DNA of 64,000 nucleotides, from the IMG/VR virus record IMGVR_UViG_3300030333_004588, positions 1-64,000 of that record; one strand, given 5' to 3'. The position numbers and the translations under genes are program-made. Positions 1 to 8,264 of the stretch are shown in pieces. The notes below the pieces were generated by a model, which worked only from the letters and a program-made list of their open reading frames with translations, made no database searches and was not told where the DNA came from. Positions within the stretch are counted from its first letter, which is position 1; every line of letters starts with the position of its first letter. Source of the stretch: a virus.

Positions 1-63
1 CCCCAAGATGATAGTGACCATTATTAACTCAATCAATGTAAATCCTTTTTGATTTTTTATCAT
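1..63 (-). CDS. Type IV pilin-like protein, N-terminal fragment (cut by window edge)
   Basis: The 21 visible codons give a short basic leader (MIKNQKG) followed by FTLIELIMVTIILG, the classic class III signal of type IV pilins and pseudopilins. Prepilin peptidase would cut after Gly7, leaving Phe+1 and the conserved Glu+5 ahead of a hydrophobic helix. An AGAGGAG ribosome-binding site lies just upstream of the ATG at 63. The rest of the gene runs off the window, so length and C-terminal domain are unknown. It directly follows another pilin-like gene, so the two may form one unit. The pilin-type N-terminus is seen directly; that it forms a filament is inference. Confidence 0.85.
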   Translation of the reverse strand, partial: MIKNQKGFTLIELIMVTIILG

Positions 64-85
64 GACCAATCTCCTCTCTACTAAC

Positions 86-742
86 TTATGGTGTTAGTGT
101 TTTATGCATTTGTAATGGGTTCTCAATATCTGCCACAAGTAAGGCAGGTGCCTTTGCAGTTGTTCCACTACCACTTCCAGGTATCACAAGATAAATGTAT
201 CCACCATCCTGAAAGGGTGAGTCAATTCCTTGATTACCAAAGTTCTTCTTAAAGGCAACTGCACCATCTTCATCAAAACCAACATCTACTTGATGAACAT
301 TATCACTATCTACACTCATCCAACCACCTTGTAATGCATCTTCATCATCTACTGCCGGTGAAAACACATATACGAAATCAGTTAGGTCTGAAGTATATCC
401 AGTTATACCAATTAAAACATCTTCAAGATATGTTTCTAATGCCTCATCTGTATCAGTATCGGCAGGTAAATCAAATCCACCTACTTTTGAGTCGTATTTA
501 GATTGTCCAGGAAATCTTCCCTTACCCTCTTCAGATACTGCCTCATTATAATAGTTGTTTGCTACGGTCAGAATTTTATCAATGTTTGCCATCGTTTTCT
601 TTTCCTTGGCACCTGCACCAACACTACCAAATTTAGGGGCAGCAGTTGTCGCGAGAGTTGCCATCATTGCAGTAGTAACTGCAAATTCTGCAAGAGAGTT
701 TCCACTCCTACTTTTTATTTTTTTAATTAGGTTTATCAACAT
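86..742 (-). CDS. Type IV pilin-like protein
   Basis: A 218-residue protein with a basic leader (residues 1-14, ending SRSG) and then NSLAEF and an Ala/Thr-rich hydrophobic helix to about residue 37. Gly14 followed by Asn+1 and Glu+5 fits prepilin peptidase cleavage. The rest is acidic and globular, with stretches such as DADTDTDEAL, and has no obvious Cys pair. This matches a pilin or major-pseudopilin layout rather than a known phage structural family. The start is backed by AAAGGAG about 7 bases upstream. A terminator at 889-911 separates it from the gene before it, so it should have its own promoter in 745-885, where I see an AT-rich GTATATAGG but no clear -35. Confidence 0.7.
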   Translation of the reverse strand: MLINLIKKIKSRSGNSLAEFAVTTAMMATLATTAAPKFGSVGAGAKEKKTMANIDKILTVANNYYNEAVSEEGKGRFPGQSKYDSKVGGFDLPADTDTDEALETYLEDVLIGITGYTSDLTDFVYVFSPAVDDEDALQGGWMSVDSDNVHQVDVGFDEDGAVAFKKNFGNQGIDSPFQDGGYIYLVIPGSGSGTTAKAPALLVADIENPLQMHKTLTP

Positions 743-888
743 GATTTTTCTCCTTTAATTAATGTTGTTACCTATATACTACAAAAAGCATACCAAACCG
801 CGTAATTTTTGAAAAATAATTTAATTTATTTTTAAGTCTGTATATATGTGAAGTTAGAGATGAGAAATTTTAAATAATATTAGGCATT

Positions 889-911
889 AAAAAACCACCG
901 AATTGGTGGTT
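889..911 (-). terminator. Intrinsic terminator after the coiled-coil/TM gene
   Basis: On the minus strand a 7-bp stem AACCACC/GGTGGTT with a 5-base loop is followed by six T. It lies about 55 bases past the stop of the gene at 965-1252 and ahead of the pilin-like pair, so it separates two transcription units. Confidence 0.8.
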
Positions 912-964
912 AATTATTTTTGTATTGAATTGTTACATTAAATGTAACATTATGTGAAGTGTGG

Positions 965-1252
965 TTACACTCCTTTAAACATATCCCAAACATGTTTAAA
1001 TAATAATCCTAAAAAACCTGTTCCAATAACACCTCTCCATTTTTGAGAATCCTGTCTAAATTGTGTGTTTTGTTTTGTTTCTGCCCATAATCCCTCATGT
1101 GGATTAAATAGGTTTTCTTTGATAAACTTTAGATTTTCTTCAGTTTTGACATGTGCAGCATTCATTTCTACTTTTAAATCATCAATTGATTGTGTAATAT
1201 TATCAATTTTATTATGAATTAAGTCAAATTCTGTTCTATCTTTTTGGTTCAA
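965..1252 (-). CDS. Small coiled-coil protein with C-terminal membrane segment
   Basis: 95 residues. The N-terminal two thirds is a likely coiled coil (heptad-like IDNITQSIDDLKVEMNAA), followed by one hydrophobic stretch near the C-terminus (GVIGTGFLGLLFKHVW). This layout resembles the XhlA-type haemolysin/holin accessory proteins, which pair with a holin, but I see no specific signature. Translation most likely begins at a TTG codon at 1252 with GGAG seven bases upstream; no ATG fits better. A lysis-related or membrane-anchoring role is a guess. Confidence 0.55.
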   Translation of the reverse strand: MNQKDRTEFDLIHNKIDNITQSIDDLKVEMNAAHVKTEENLKFIKENLFNPHEGLWAETKQNTQFRQDSQKWRGVIGTGFLGLLFKHVWDMFKGV

Positions 1253-1304
1253 GGTAATTCTCCATAGTTTGTATTCTATTATAAATATCTAACTTCTAAA
1301 AAAC

Positions 1305-2069
1305 TTATATGGAAAACAACTCATTAAAAAAATTATTTTTTCTACTGATTTTTGTAATTCTCTTTGTGATAAATCTATTTTTATTATTGTGTTCAATGTA
1401 GTTAAAAACTTCCATAGATTTGTTCATACATTCAATGTATTTTTCAGTAAGTATGTTGTCCATAAAATCTATCTTTTTAAATCTATCATCATCTCTTAAT
1501 ATAATTTTTAATGATTTTACTTCTTCCATGTGACTTATTACATCCCCATAACTACTTTTCCAATCAATACCCTCAATTTGTTTTGACAACAACCATTCTA
1601 CATAATAACTCCAATGTCGTTTTAGATTAACAAAATGAACTTTATTCAAATCTTTAAATTCACTAACTTGTTTTATCCTTGTATGTAAATCTATAACTGA
1701 ATGGTTATGAAAAAGAACTTTATCTTTTTCTTTTGTATAGACATCGTATAACCTATCAACTAAATCTGGTCTATTCGCAATCATATTATCATGCCATACA
1801 TGACCCTCAAAATATCCTCTCAAATCTTGGACTTGACCAGATAAAAATCTTTCCATTGGATTTCTATATATAAATACTTTTAAATAATCTTCATATTTTT
1901 CATAATCAATCTCATGTCCATAAAATTCACCTGACTTATGTCCACATGAAAAATGTTCATAATTAACATTTTTTAAATAAATGTTTCTAATGTGACTTGA
2001 ACCAAGTTTGGCACCAGTATATATCATTATTTTACTTTTAGGTATTGTAAATACTGATGCCATACTCAT
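1305..2069 (-). CDS. Sulfotransferase-family protein
   Basis: 254 residues. An N-terminal strand-loop-helix (residues 15-31, IMIYTGAKLGSS) sits where sulfotransferases bind the 5'-phosphosulfate of PAPS. Residues 67-77 (IYRNPMERFLS) match the 3'-phosphate loop of carbohydrate sulfotransferases (R-[DN]-P-x-x-R-x-x-S). The C-terminus is basic. Such enzymes transfer sulfate from PAPS to sugars, and the APS kinase at 53.7-54.1 kb in this phage could supply PAPS. The start codon overlaps the stop of the preceding small gene as TAATG. The acceptor is unknown. A related but different sulfotransferase-like gene lies at 25051-25482. Confidence 0.7.
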   Translation of the reverse strand: MSMASVFTIPKSKIMIYTGAKLGSSHIRNIYLKNVNYEHFSCGHKSGEFYGHEIDYEKYEDYLKVFIYRNPMERFLSGQVQDLRGYFEGHVWHDNMIANRPDLVDRLYDVYTKEKDKVLFHNHSVIDLHTRIKQVSEFKDLNKVHFVNLKRHWSYYVEWLLSKQIEGIDWKSSYGDVISHMEEVKSLKIILRDDDRFKKIDFMDNILTEKYIECMNKSMEVFNYIEHNNKNRFITKRITKISRKNNFFNELFSI

Positions 2070-2320
2070 TATTTTTTATAACTTTTCTTATAAGGTCTTC
2101 TTTTTCTTGGTTGTGGTTTACTTTTTTTAGTAACTCTAAATATCTCTTGTTTTAGTGCATTTCTTTGTGCCAGTAACTCTTCTACTCTATTATCTAATTC
2201 AATAACTTGGTCTCTTTGTCTACTATCTTTATTAATATTAACAAACCCTAATACTAATACTCCTAAACAACTACCAATCAATAATCCACATCCAAATGCA
2301 ATCCATGCCGATTCAATCAT
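2069..2320 (-). CDS. Small membrane-anchored protein with basic tail
   Basis: 83 residues: an N-terminal membrane helix (residues 5-27), a short coiled-coil-like part (RDQVIELDNRVEELLAQRN) and a strongly basic tail rich in Lys and Arg. A clear AGGAG lies seven bases before the ATG. The one-helix plus coiled-coil layout is also seen in phage Rz-like spanins, but no lipoprotein partner overlaps it, so I do not assign a role. Confidence 0.5.
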   Translation of the reverse strand: MIESAWIAFGCGLLIGSCLGVLVLGFVNINKDSRQRDQVIELDNRVEELLAQRNALKQEIFRVTKKSKPQPRKRRPYKKSYKK

Positions 2321-2321
2321 T

Positions 2322-2543
2322 TTATTCTCCTATTATTACTACTCCTGTATTACCATCCCATGATGGTTCTACATTAAATTTTTGTTTTGAACATTCCTCT
2401 TTCACAATGTTCTTCATTTTTTCACTATTACCTGTGATAACTTTAATTGGAAAATTACCCATATTATATTGTAATATAACCCAATTTATTAATTTATCTT
2501 TTACTTCTTCGTGTTTCCAATTATGTAAATCAATTTCTACCAT
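2322..2543 (-). CDS. Smr-domain protein
   Basis: 73 residues forming one small Smr (small MutS-related) domain: DLHNWKHEEVKDKL near the start corresponds to the DLHG motif and first helix, ITGNSEK in the middle to the glycine-rich TGxG loop, and VVIIGE is the last strand. Smr domains bind nucleic acids and often nick or cleave them. The final Gly of the DLHG motif is Asn here, so catalytic activity is uncertain. Packed between two small genes with almost no spacer. Confidence 0.65.
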   Translation of the reverse strand: MVEIDLHNWKHEEVKDKLINWVILQYNMGNFPIKVITGNSEKMKNIVKEECSKQKFNVEPSWDGNTGVVIIGE

Positions 2544-2549
2544 CTTTTA

Positions 2550-2852
2550 TCATTTTGGTGGCCCTACTCGTCTTTTTCTCTCAAACAACGACATTTCATC
2601 ATCAACTATTGCCTTTTCTTCTTTCCACCAATCGTATCCTTGTGATTGTGATGATGGTTTTCTTGTAGTTGCCTCATATATTCTATCATATTCTGTTCTT
2701 GTCATAACTTTCCATAAATTACTAAAAACTTCTCTATCAGGCATCTGTTTTACACCTTGAAAATAAGTTGTTGCACCACCAATACCAACATCACTTGCAA
2801 GGTTTGCAGAAAACACAATTTCATCTTGTTTATTAACTAATACATATTCCAC
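2550..2852 (-). CDS. Hypothetical protein, GTG start
   Basis: 100 residues, not recognised. No membrane segment or Cys cluster. The C-terminal third is charged (WWKEEKAIVDDEMSLFERKRR). The reading frame opens with GTG at 2852, eight bases after GGAG, and no ATG fits better. It sits in a run of small accessory genes. Confidence 0.5.
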   Translation of the reverse strand: MEYVLVNKQDEIVFSANLASDVGIGGATTYFQGVKQMPDREVFSNLWKVMTRTEYDRIYEATTRKPSSQSQGYDWWKEEKAIVDDEMSLFERKRRVGPPK

Positions 2853-2862
2853 ATTATTACTC

Positions 2863-3447
2863 CTAATTTAATATTATTCCGAATGTCCTATCTTTATATT
2901 CTCCATACCAATCAGTAAAGGACACATTTACATGAACGGTATCTCCAACCATAGTTTTTACTGGCCCAAATATCGTATTTACTTCACCATATGTTTCGGG
3001 TTGTGTTGATGGGTATGATGAACCATTTACGGTTGGAACTTCAAATCCACTAAAATGTGTTACATAAGTTGTATCATAAGAGACATATTCTAAATCATCT
3101 GTTACTCCTCGTTTAACTATGTAACCAAGTGTATCACCAATTGTCCAATAGTGTGTAGAACGCCATCTTACTGGTAACCATTCCATGTCATCTCTTTCCC
3201 ACCAATCATAATCTTTACCCTCACTTGTGATATGTGCAGTCAATCGTTTTATTGATTGCCACTTATTCATATCAAGAGACATATGATAATAACCATTTTC
3301 ATCTTGTGGTAACTCTACACTCAATTCAATATTGAAGTCAGGATAATCATATTTTGTATCCTCACATCCAATAAATAATAATAAACTAATTCCTATTAGG
3401 ATGTTTTTTATTGAACTTCGTGTTTTGTTTTTTATTAATTTCATCAT
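2863..3447 (-). CDS. Putative lipoprotein
   Basis: 194 residues with a basic N-terminus, a hydrophobic helix and a lipobox ending FIGC at about residues 25-28, so signal peptidase II would leave a lipidated Cys followed by EDT. The mature part is acidic and rich in aromatics and Thr (YDYPDFNIELSVELP), suggesting a beta-rich periplasmic or outer-membrane-attached domain. Phage lipoproteins often act in superinfection exclusion, but no family is evident here. Its N-terminal codons overlap the end of a small gene at 3386-3547 in another frame, with AGGAAG upstream of the Met-Met start. A host-derived gene is possible. Confidence 0.6.
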   Translation of the reverse strand: MMKLIKNKTRSSIKNILIGISLLLFIGCEDTKYDYPDFNIELSVELPQDENGYYHMSLDMNKWQSIKRLTAHITSEGKDYDWWERDDMEWLPVRWRSTHYWTIGDTLGYIVKRGVTDDLEYVSYDTTYVTHFSGFEVPTVNGSSYPSTQPETYGEVNTIFGPVKTMVGDTVHVNVSFTDWYGEYKDRTFGIILN

Positions 3448-3547
3448 AACTTTTTTTCTTCCTTTTTGGTTTTATTTTTGGTTGTATTCTTTTACGGAAA
3501 GTCTCTTCTTCCAGTTCTTCCCATTCTTCCCAATCATATTTCGGCAT
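3386..3547 (-). CDS. Small highly charged protein
   Basis: A 53-residue ORF beginning MPKYDWEEWEELEEE: an acidic Trp/Glu-rich first third, then a Lys/Arg-rich remainder (KIKPKRKKKSYDE). It has a good ribosome-binding site (TAGGAG, eight bases before the ATG) and lies right behind the promoter at 3561-3590, which is why I accept it despite its length. Its last 62 bases overlap the start of the lipoprotein gene in a different frame, suggesting translational coupling. Function unknown. Confidence 0.55.
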   Translation of the reverse strand: MPKYDWEEWEELEEETFRKRIQPKIKPKRKKKSYDEINKKQNTKFNKKHPNRN

Positions 3548-3560
3548 CTATATTACTCCT

Positions 3561-3590
3561 AATATACTAATTTTTTATTGTTAATGTCAA
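3561..3590 (-). promoter_or_regulatory. Sigma-70-type promoter
   Basis: On the minus strand TTGACA (3590-3585), an 18-base spacer and TATATT (3566-3561), with an A-tract (AAAAAAGTG) just upstream of the -35. The same arrangement precedes the gene at 23568-23951. It would drive the small charged ORF, the lipoprotein and the genes beyond. Confidence 0.65.
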
Positions 3591-3598
3591 GCACTTTT

Positions 3599-3865
3599 TT
3601 AATTTCTTTTACCACACATGGTTCTTATTTTTAATTTCTCAATAACATCAAGAAATTCCTCAACACTATATACTTTTCCTTTCTCATCAAGAATAGTATA
3701 ATTCTCTATTGATTCAGGACTTATATTCATCATGTTATTCAGTGCAACCCAACCTTGTTCAGGATAGAATTTACCCAAACTTTCTTCTCCCAATATATTA
3801 CTACTGAACATTAGGTTTTCTTTTGATTCATTTTTATGTATTATAAAGTATGTCATGAATATCAT
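3599..3865 (-). CDS. Hypothetical protein
   Basis: 88 residues, not recognised. It starts inside the end of the SGNH hydrolase gene (32-base overlap) without a good ribosome-binding site, so translation is probably coupled; a second in-frame ATG lies three codons in. The sequence is mixed alpha/beta, ends with two Cys-flanked basic residues and has no membrane segment. Confidence 0.45.
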   Translation of the reverse strand: MIFMTYFIIHKNESKENLMFSSNILGEESLGKFYPEQGWVALNNMMNISPESIENYTILDEKGKVYSVEEFLDVIEKLKIRTMCGKRN

Positions 3866-4520
3866 TTGCTACTATTTCGTAACCCTTTGTTGATGGATGT
3901 GCTCTTCCTTTGATAAATTTCTCTTCATTCTTTCTACTTTGTATATCCAATCCTCTTTCAAATAATGTAGGTTCTTTCTTATCTAATAACATATTTGTAA
4001 TAGAACTATTTGTATATAAATAGTTTTTCTCATCAACAAAATCAGGTTTTTTATAACTCTCTACCGTATTTACAAACAAATAACCTTTAACATTTGGTGT
4101 ATTATCAAGTAAGTGTTTTACCTTTAACATCCAACATTTATATATTGTATTAAAATACTCCTCATCATAACAATAAATTAAATAGTCTTTCCATAATTCA
4201 TTATTTTTTGTATCTGTAAGATTAGGATGGTCATACTTATCCTCTCTTAATATATTTCTTCCCCATGAAGATGCAAAATCTAAAAATGGTAAGTTTTCCC
4301 TTAAAAAAGAAGTAACACCTACAACACAAAAACTCTCATCAACAAATGGATATTGTTCTATACTTGATAATATTTCTGTATTATTTGAACCATTATAACC
4401 ATGATTAGTTGTATTCCAATTTTTTTCTTTTAAAAAGTAATCAATGTTCATTTTTCTATCATTATCGTAATCTGCACATGACCCATAAATAAAACTATCA
4501 CCAAACAAATCAATTATCAT
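3834..4520 (-). CDS. SGNH/GDSL-type hydrolase
   Basis: 228 residues. Block I is LFGDSF at residues 5-10, with the nucleophilic Ser at 9. Block V is RAHPSTKGYEIVA near the C-terminus, with the catalytic His followed by Pro-Ser; the usual Asp three residues before the His is not obvious here. A YNGSNN segment near residue 43 could be block II/III (oxyanion Gly/Asn). Such enzymes remove or transfer acyl groups, commonly from sugars. Next to a glycosyltransferase, glycan O-deacetylation is plausible. GAGGAG lies ten bases before the ATG. Confidence 0.7.
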   Translation of the reverse strand: MIIDLFGDSFIYGSCADYDNDRKMNIDYFLKEKNWNTTNHGYNGSNNTEILSSIEQYPFVDESFCVVGVTSFLRENLPFLDFASSWGRNILREDKYDHPNLTDTKNNELWKDYLIYCYDEEYFNTIYKCWMLKVKHLLDNTPNVKGYLFVNTVESYKKPDFVDEKNYLYTNSSITNMLLDKKEPTLFERGLDIQSRKNEEKFIKGRAHPSTKGYEIVANDIHDILYNT

Positions 4521-5700
4521 TTTTAATTAACTCCTCTTCTGAAGTTTGTAGATTAGTAATTCTAATTTTTAATATACCTAACTCAAAAGAACCAAAGTCT
4601 CCACTATCGTTAATTATTTCAGGTAACTTCATAATGTATTGAAAATTTTCATCGTTTAATCTTTCACCATCAACTCTAACAACAACACCATTTTTAGGAT
4701 ATGCCCTATCACGATGAACTCTTCTTCTTAATGAGTAATCAGTTCTTGGTTGTTCATTCTTTATATACTCTTGTAGATAACCACCATCTGGAACAAATAT
4801 ATTATTACACCATGGTTCACAATTAGATAAGATACTATAATCACAATAATTCTCAATCACAATACCAATATCATATTTAGGTGAAATGATTGGTTTCATA
4901 TGTTCATCATGTTGAACTACACTTCCCCATTTTCTGATAAAGTTTCTCATGTTTTTAGTGGTAGTCTCAATCCATTCAGGACTATCTTTTCCAACTCCAC
5001 CTCCAGACATTGGGTTAAATCTACTACCACGACAAGTCATATGATATACAAATCCTTGCCAAGTCTGTATAAATTTTGTTCCATTTAAATGTAGTCTATT
5101 AAAGATATCACTATCTTCTTTTGATTGTGGTCTGAATAATTTATCGTGACCACCTATTTTTTGAAAATCTTCTTTATAGATTGCCCATGGTGCAAATACT
5201 CCCTCGGTGTATTTATCTTCTGAATATTCCCTATCATTTTCTAACCAATCCATTAATTCTTGTTCCTTAAAATTATCAGGTTCTATTCCAAAATCTTGTA
5301 ATATTTTCTCTGGGCCATCAGGATGTAATGGTGGTTCTATTCTTGTAAGTGATACAACTTTACCTGGTTCTAATAAATTATCTATCTCTACATCTGCATT
5401 TGGACACAAATACATATCAGAATGAAAGAACATAACTCTATCATTAGTTGCATATTCATTTACTAATTTATCATATAGTATTGTAAGACCTTCTCTTTCA
5501 GGGCCTTTGTTTACATGAAGTTTAATATTTTTATCTCTCTTCATCCAAACTAATATATGTTCTAATGTTCCATCTGTTGAGGCATCATCTGCAAAACATA
5601 TTTCATGTTCTACTGATGAGTTTTTACGAATACTTTCGTAACACCATTTCAAATAAGTTAAATTGTTTCTACTTGGTATTATAAAACTAATCGGTTTCAT
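4510..5700 (-). CDS. Family 2 glycosyltransferase with C-terminal extension
   Basis: 396 residues. Residues 1-250 are a GT-A fold: PISFIIPSRNN start, ADDASTDGT around 37-45 for nucleotide binding, and HSDMYL around 94 as the metal-binding DxD equivalent. APWAIYKEDFQKIGGHDK is the acceptor-side region typical of GT2. The remaining ~150 residues form another domain of unknown function. It would transfer a sugar from a nucleotide donor. The ATG overlaps the end of the radical SAM gene, and a GGATGGA lies five bases upstream. Acceptor unknown; the island setting suggests surface or virion glycans. Confidence 0.85.
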   Translation of the reverse strand: MKPISFIIPSRNNLTYLKWCYESIRKNSSVEHEICFADDASTDGTLEHILVWMKRDKNIKLHVNKGPEREGLTILYDKLVNEYATNDRVMFFHSDMYLCPNADVEIDNLLEPGKVVSLTRIEPPLHPDGPEKILQDFGIEPDNFKEQELMDWLENDREYSEDKYTEGVFAPWAIYKEDFQKIGGHDKLFRPQSKEDSDIFNRLHLNGTKFIQTWQGFVYHMTCRGSRFNPMSGGGVGKDSPEWIETTTKNMRNFIRKWGSVVQHDEHMKPIISPKYDIGIVIENYCDYSILSNCEPWCNNIFVPDGGYLQEYIKNEQPRTDYSLRRRVHRDRAYPKNGVVVRVDGERLNDENFQYIMKLPEIINDSGDFGSFELGILKIRITNLQTSEEELIKNDN

Positions 5701-6700
5701 GTTGTTCCATCCACTCTCTTAAATGTTCTAATCGTTTCTCTTCACTTGGGAATGCTCCTTTATTACATTTTCTACACATTCTAAGTTTATCTCTATGTCC
5801 TTTTTTTAGTGTCTCTCTGTAATGAGTATATGAATCATTAATCCATACATCTTCAATTCTTTCATTCAATACATTACCATGTATCACTTTATATTCCCAA
5901 TCACAACAACATAACAAGGCATCCCCGTTCCATTTGATATACATTTGTGAACTTGGAAAATGACAATCTTTTTGTGGAACTGGCATATCAGGATTCACAT
6001 TTGTTAAACCACCACGATTCCAAAATGTAAATGGGCCGAAGTGACTATCCTTTGACATACCCTTTTTCATTTGTGTCACATTGTAATTTGATGATAATGT
6101 AATGAAACATTTACCATTAACACCTTGGAATGGTTCCAATTGTTTTAGTAATTTAGTGGCATATTTATCATCAAAATAATCATCTATTTGTATTGAAGTT
6201 AGTCCTGCATCAATCATGTCACCAAGAAACTCTGTGGTTAATCCTGTTCCATTTGTATTAATTTTTATTGGATTTTTTGGTAAATATTTTCTTGTTATTC
6301 CAATTATCTCTACCATTCTATCTTTATCCATTAATGGTTCATTCATAAGATAAGGTGAAACTCTACCAGTAAAATTTAAGTCTGCCAAGTTCTTTACTAT
6401 TTTGGTATAGTTTTCAATAGACATTATATTATAAGGAATACCTTTTTTCTTTCCCTCTAACCTATCCCATATCATATAATGATTAGGACAAAAGTCACAT
6501 TTCAAATTACAAAATTCTATTGTTTGAATTTGTATCTGACCAAATAGTGGAAATCCTTCTATTTTTGGTGGTTCATAACCTAATGATAAGTGTGGATTAA
6601 CTGCATCATGTGTTGCAACATCTTCAGATGGAACACCAATTAATATATCTCTAATTGGATAAAACTCTATGTGTTTGTTTGGTTCCAATGTTTTAACCAC
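5687..6700 (-). CDS. Radical SAM protein with SPASM-like C-terminus
   Basis: 337 residues. CNLKCDFC at residues 64-71 is the CX3CX2C motif that binds the catalytic [4Fe-4S] cluster. MNEPLMD matches the GGEP-type SAM-binding loop. A C-terminal cysteine-rich region (DALLCCCDWEY ... CRKCNKG) looks like a SPASM/twitch domain for auxiliary clusters. Such proteins modify peptides or sugars by radical chemistry. The frame opens with a GTG at 6700 only two bases after GAGGAG; a TTG four codons later is also possible. It overlaps the preceding glycosyltransferase gene by 34 bases. The substrate cannot be read from sequence. Confidence 0.8.
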   Translation of the reverse strand: MVKTLEPNKHIEFYPIRDILIGVPSEDVATHDAVNPHLSLGYEPPKIEGFPLFGQIQIQTIEFCNLKCDFCPNHYMIWDRLEGKKKGIPYNIMSIENYTKIVKNLADLNFTGRVSPYLMNEPLMDKDRMVEIIGITRKYLPKNPIKINTNGTGLTTEFLGDMIDAGLTSIQIDDYFDDKYATKLLKQLEPFQGVNGKCFITLSSNYNVTQMKKGMSKDSHFGPFTFWNRGGLTNVNPDMPVPQKDCHFPSSQMYIKWNGDALLCCCDWEYKVIHGNVLNERIEDVWINDSYTHYRETLKKGHRDKLRMCRKCNKGAFPSEEKRLEHLREWMEQHETD

Positions 6701-7593
6701 GCCTCCTCTGTATAATAATCATTAAATCTTTTCAATGCAGTCTCACTACATAATTTATAAAACTTTTCATCCTTTAGTTTCTTACCCAATTCAACTGCCT
6801 TATCCAAATCACCAACATCTACTGAAGTTAATGGATGAATTAACTCTTGTGTATCTAATCCCTTGTATCCAATACATGGTATTCCATGAAATCCACAATT
6901 CATTGCAAATGTCCCTGCGGCATGTGTTCTCATTAAATGAACACCTATATTATATTGTGATAAACAATTTATCCATTCTCTCCAACTCATATAAGGTAGA
7001 TAATTTATATCCTCAATCAAACTTTCTTGTTCTTGTTTCCTACCCATTGATGGTGCAGATATAGGGTCTCCAATCTCTCTTGCCACCATATAAGAATCAA
7101 ATCCACCATACCAATTAACAAAGTTACCACCAATCATTGTTGCATCTCCCCATTCATTTCGTGGAATTAATCCTTCAGGAATCATCAAACTTCTCATCAC
7201 TCTTACATCTTTACAACCTAATCCTAAATAATAATTTACATCACTTTCATTATGACAATATACCCAATCGGCATCTAATAATGTATTATAATAATGAAAT
7301 TGATTTTCAATAGTATAGTCTTGGAAATACCAATGTGGGCCTTCTTGCATTACTGCAACCTTATCACAATATTGTTTCATTTGATTTAAATCTACATTAG
7401 GATTATTTTTTGGTATAATAACAATACCCAAGTCAAAGTGTTCATTTGTGAAAGGGGCTTCTCTTGGACTTTGACCTATCGGACACCACTCTGCATCTAA
7501 TGCAACACTCCAACCAAATTCTGTTCTGGCATTTTCAAAATCTCTTGGAACTTTACCTCTAATTTGACTCTCTGAAAAAAATACTATATTCAT
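6667..7593 (-). CDS. GT-B-type glycosyltransferase
   Basis: 308 residues with a two-domain GT-B layout: an N-terminal Rossmann-like part (MNIVFFSES ... FDLGIVIIPK) and a C-terminal part with GVHLMRTHAAGTFAMNCGFHGIPCIGYKG, where a Gly/Ala-rich nucleotide-sugar loop is expected. The canonical E-x7-E of GT4 is not clear, so the family is not precise. A four-base ATGA overlap joins it to the deacetylase gene. Confidence 0.65.
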   Translation of the reverse strand: MNIVFFSESQIRGKVPRDFENARTEFGWSVALDAEWCPIGQSPREAPFTNEHFDLGIVIIPKNNPNVDLNQMKQYCDKVAVMQEGPHWYFQDYTIENQFHYYNTLLDADWVYCHNESDVNYYLGLGCKDVRVMRSLMIPEGLIPRNEWGDATMIGGNFVNWYGGFDSYMVAREIGDPISAPSMGRKQEQESLIEDINYLPYMSWREWINCLSQYNIGVHLMRTHAAGTFAMNCGFHGIPCIGYKGLDTQELIHPLTSVDVGDLDKAVELGKKLKDEKFYKLCSETALKRFNDYYTEEAWLKHWNQTNT

Positions 7594-8264
7594 AACTCTG
7601 ATATTGTTTTGAACTCTATTGTGAATTGTAATAATAAATAGTCTAAAATTCTCTGAAAATAGTTAAAATTTTCTTCATTCCATGTATTATCATTCCAATC
7701 TCCCTGTATGTGTGACTGAAACATAAATGTGTTACCATATAACTTTACATCATCACTTTGATGAATACCATCTGCACCCCAAAATAATTTAGTGTCAAAT
7801 CGTATACCTTGATTTATTTGTTCATGTTGTGCAACCCATTCAAAGTTTTCACTAACTACCTCTGCAGCCTCTTGTGATATTCCCCAACCTGGTGCTCTAA
7901 ATCCTTTTGGTTTGTGTCCACATTGTTCCCATAGGTTTAAACTATCTCTAACTCTATCTACTGCCTCATCTTTATTTAATTCTAAAAATTCTTGTTCACC
8001 TATTTCTTCTTTGGTGTATTTTTTGACATCGTGATAGTGGCCGTGATTACTCAACTCTACCCAATCAAATTGTTTCCAATACGAAACCCAATCTTTTGTT
8101 AATGGATATTCATTATGATAATAACTCGGACAAAATAAATTAAATTTAACTCCATATTTTTCATTGAGTTCTTTTAGATACTCTACTTGAATATCACCCT
8201 CACAACCCCAACCTTTTTGTGGATGTAAATCATCTATTGCAACTATTAAATTAGTGTTTACCAT
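7590..8264 (-). CDS. Polysaccharide deacetylase-like protein (NodB/CE4 fold)
   Basis: 224 residues. The NodB motifs are recognisable: IDD near residue 11 (motif 1, base and metal ligand Asp), NHGHYH around residue 73 (motif 2, metal-binding His-x3-His) and FRAPGWG around 123 (motif 3). CE4 enzymes remove N- or O-acetyl groups from polysaccharides or peptidoglycan, using a divalent metal. No signal peptide, so it would act in the cytosol on sugar precursors or on phage products. AGGATAAG precedes the ATG. Its neighbours are glycosyltransferases. Confidence 0.75.
   Translation of the reverse strand: MVNTNLIVAIDDLHPQKGWGCEGDIQVEYLKELNEKYGVKFNLFCPSYYHNEYPLTKDWVSYWKQFDWVELSNHGHYHDVKKYTKEEIGEQEFLELNKDEAVDRVRDSLNLWEQCGHKPKGFRAPGWGISQEAAEVVSENFEWVAQHEQINQGIRFDTKLFWGADGIHQSDDVKLYGNTFMFQSHIQGDWNDNTWNEENFNYFQRILDYLLLQFTIEFKTISEL

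Noticed and set aside
2296-2760. A 154-codon plus-strand reading frame
   Set aside because: It lies opposite two minus-strand genes with good ribosome-binding sites and has a low-complexity Ser/Phe-rich translation typical of antisense shadows. The same applies to all other plus-strand frames.
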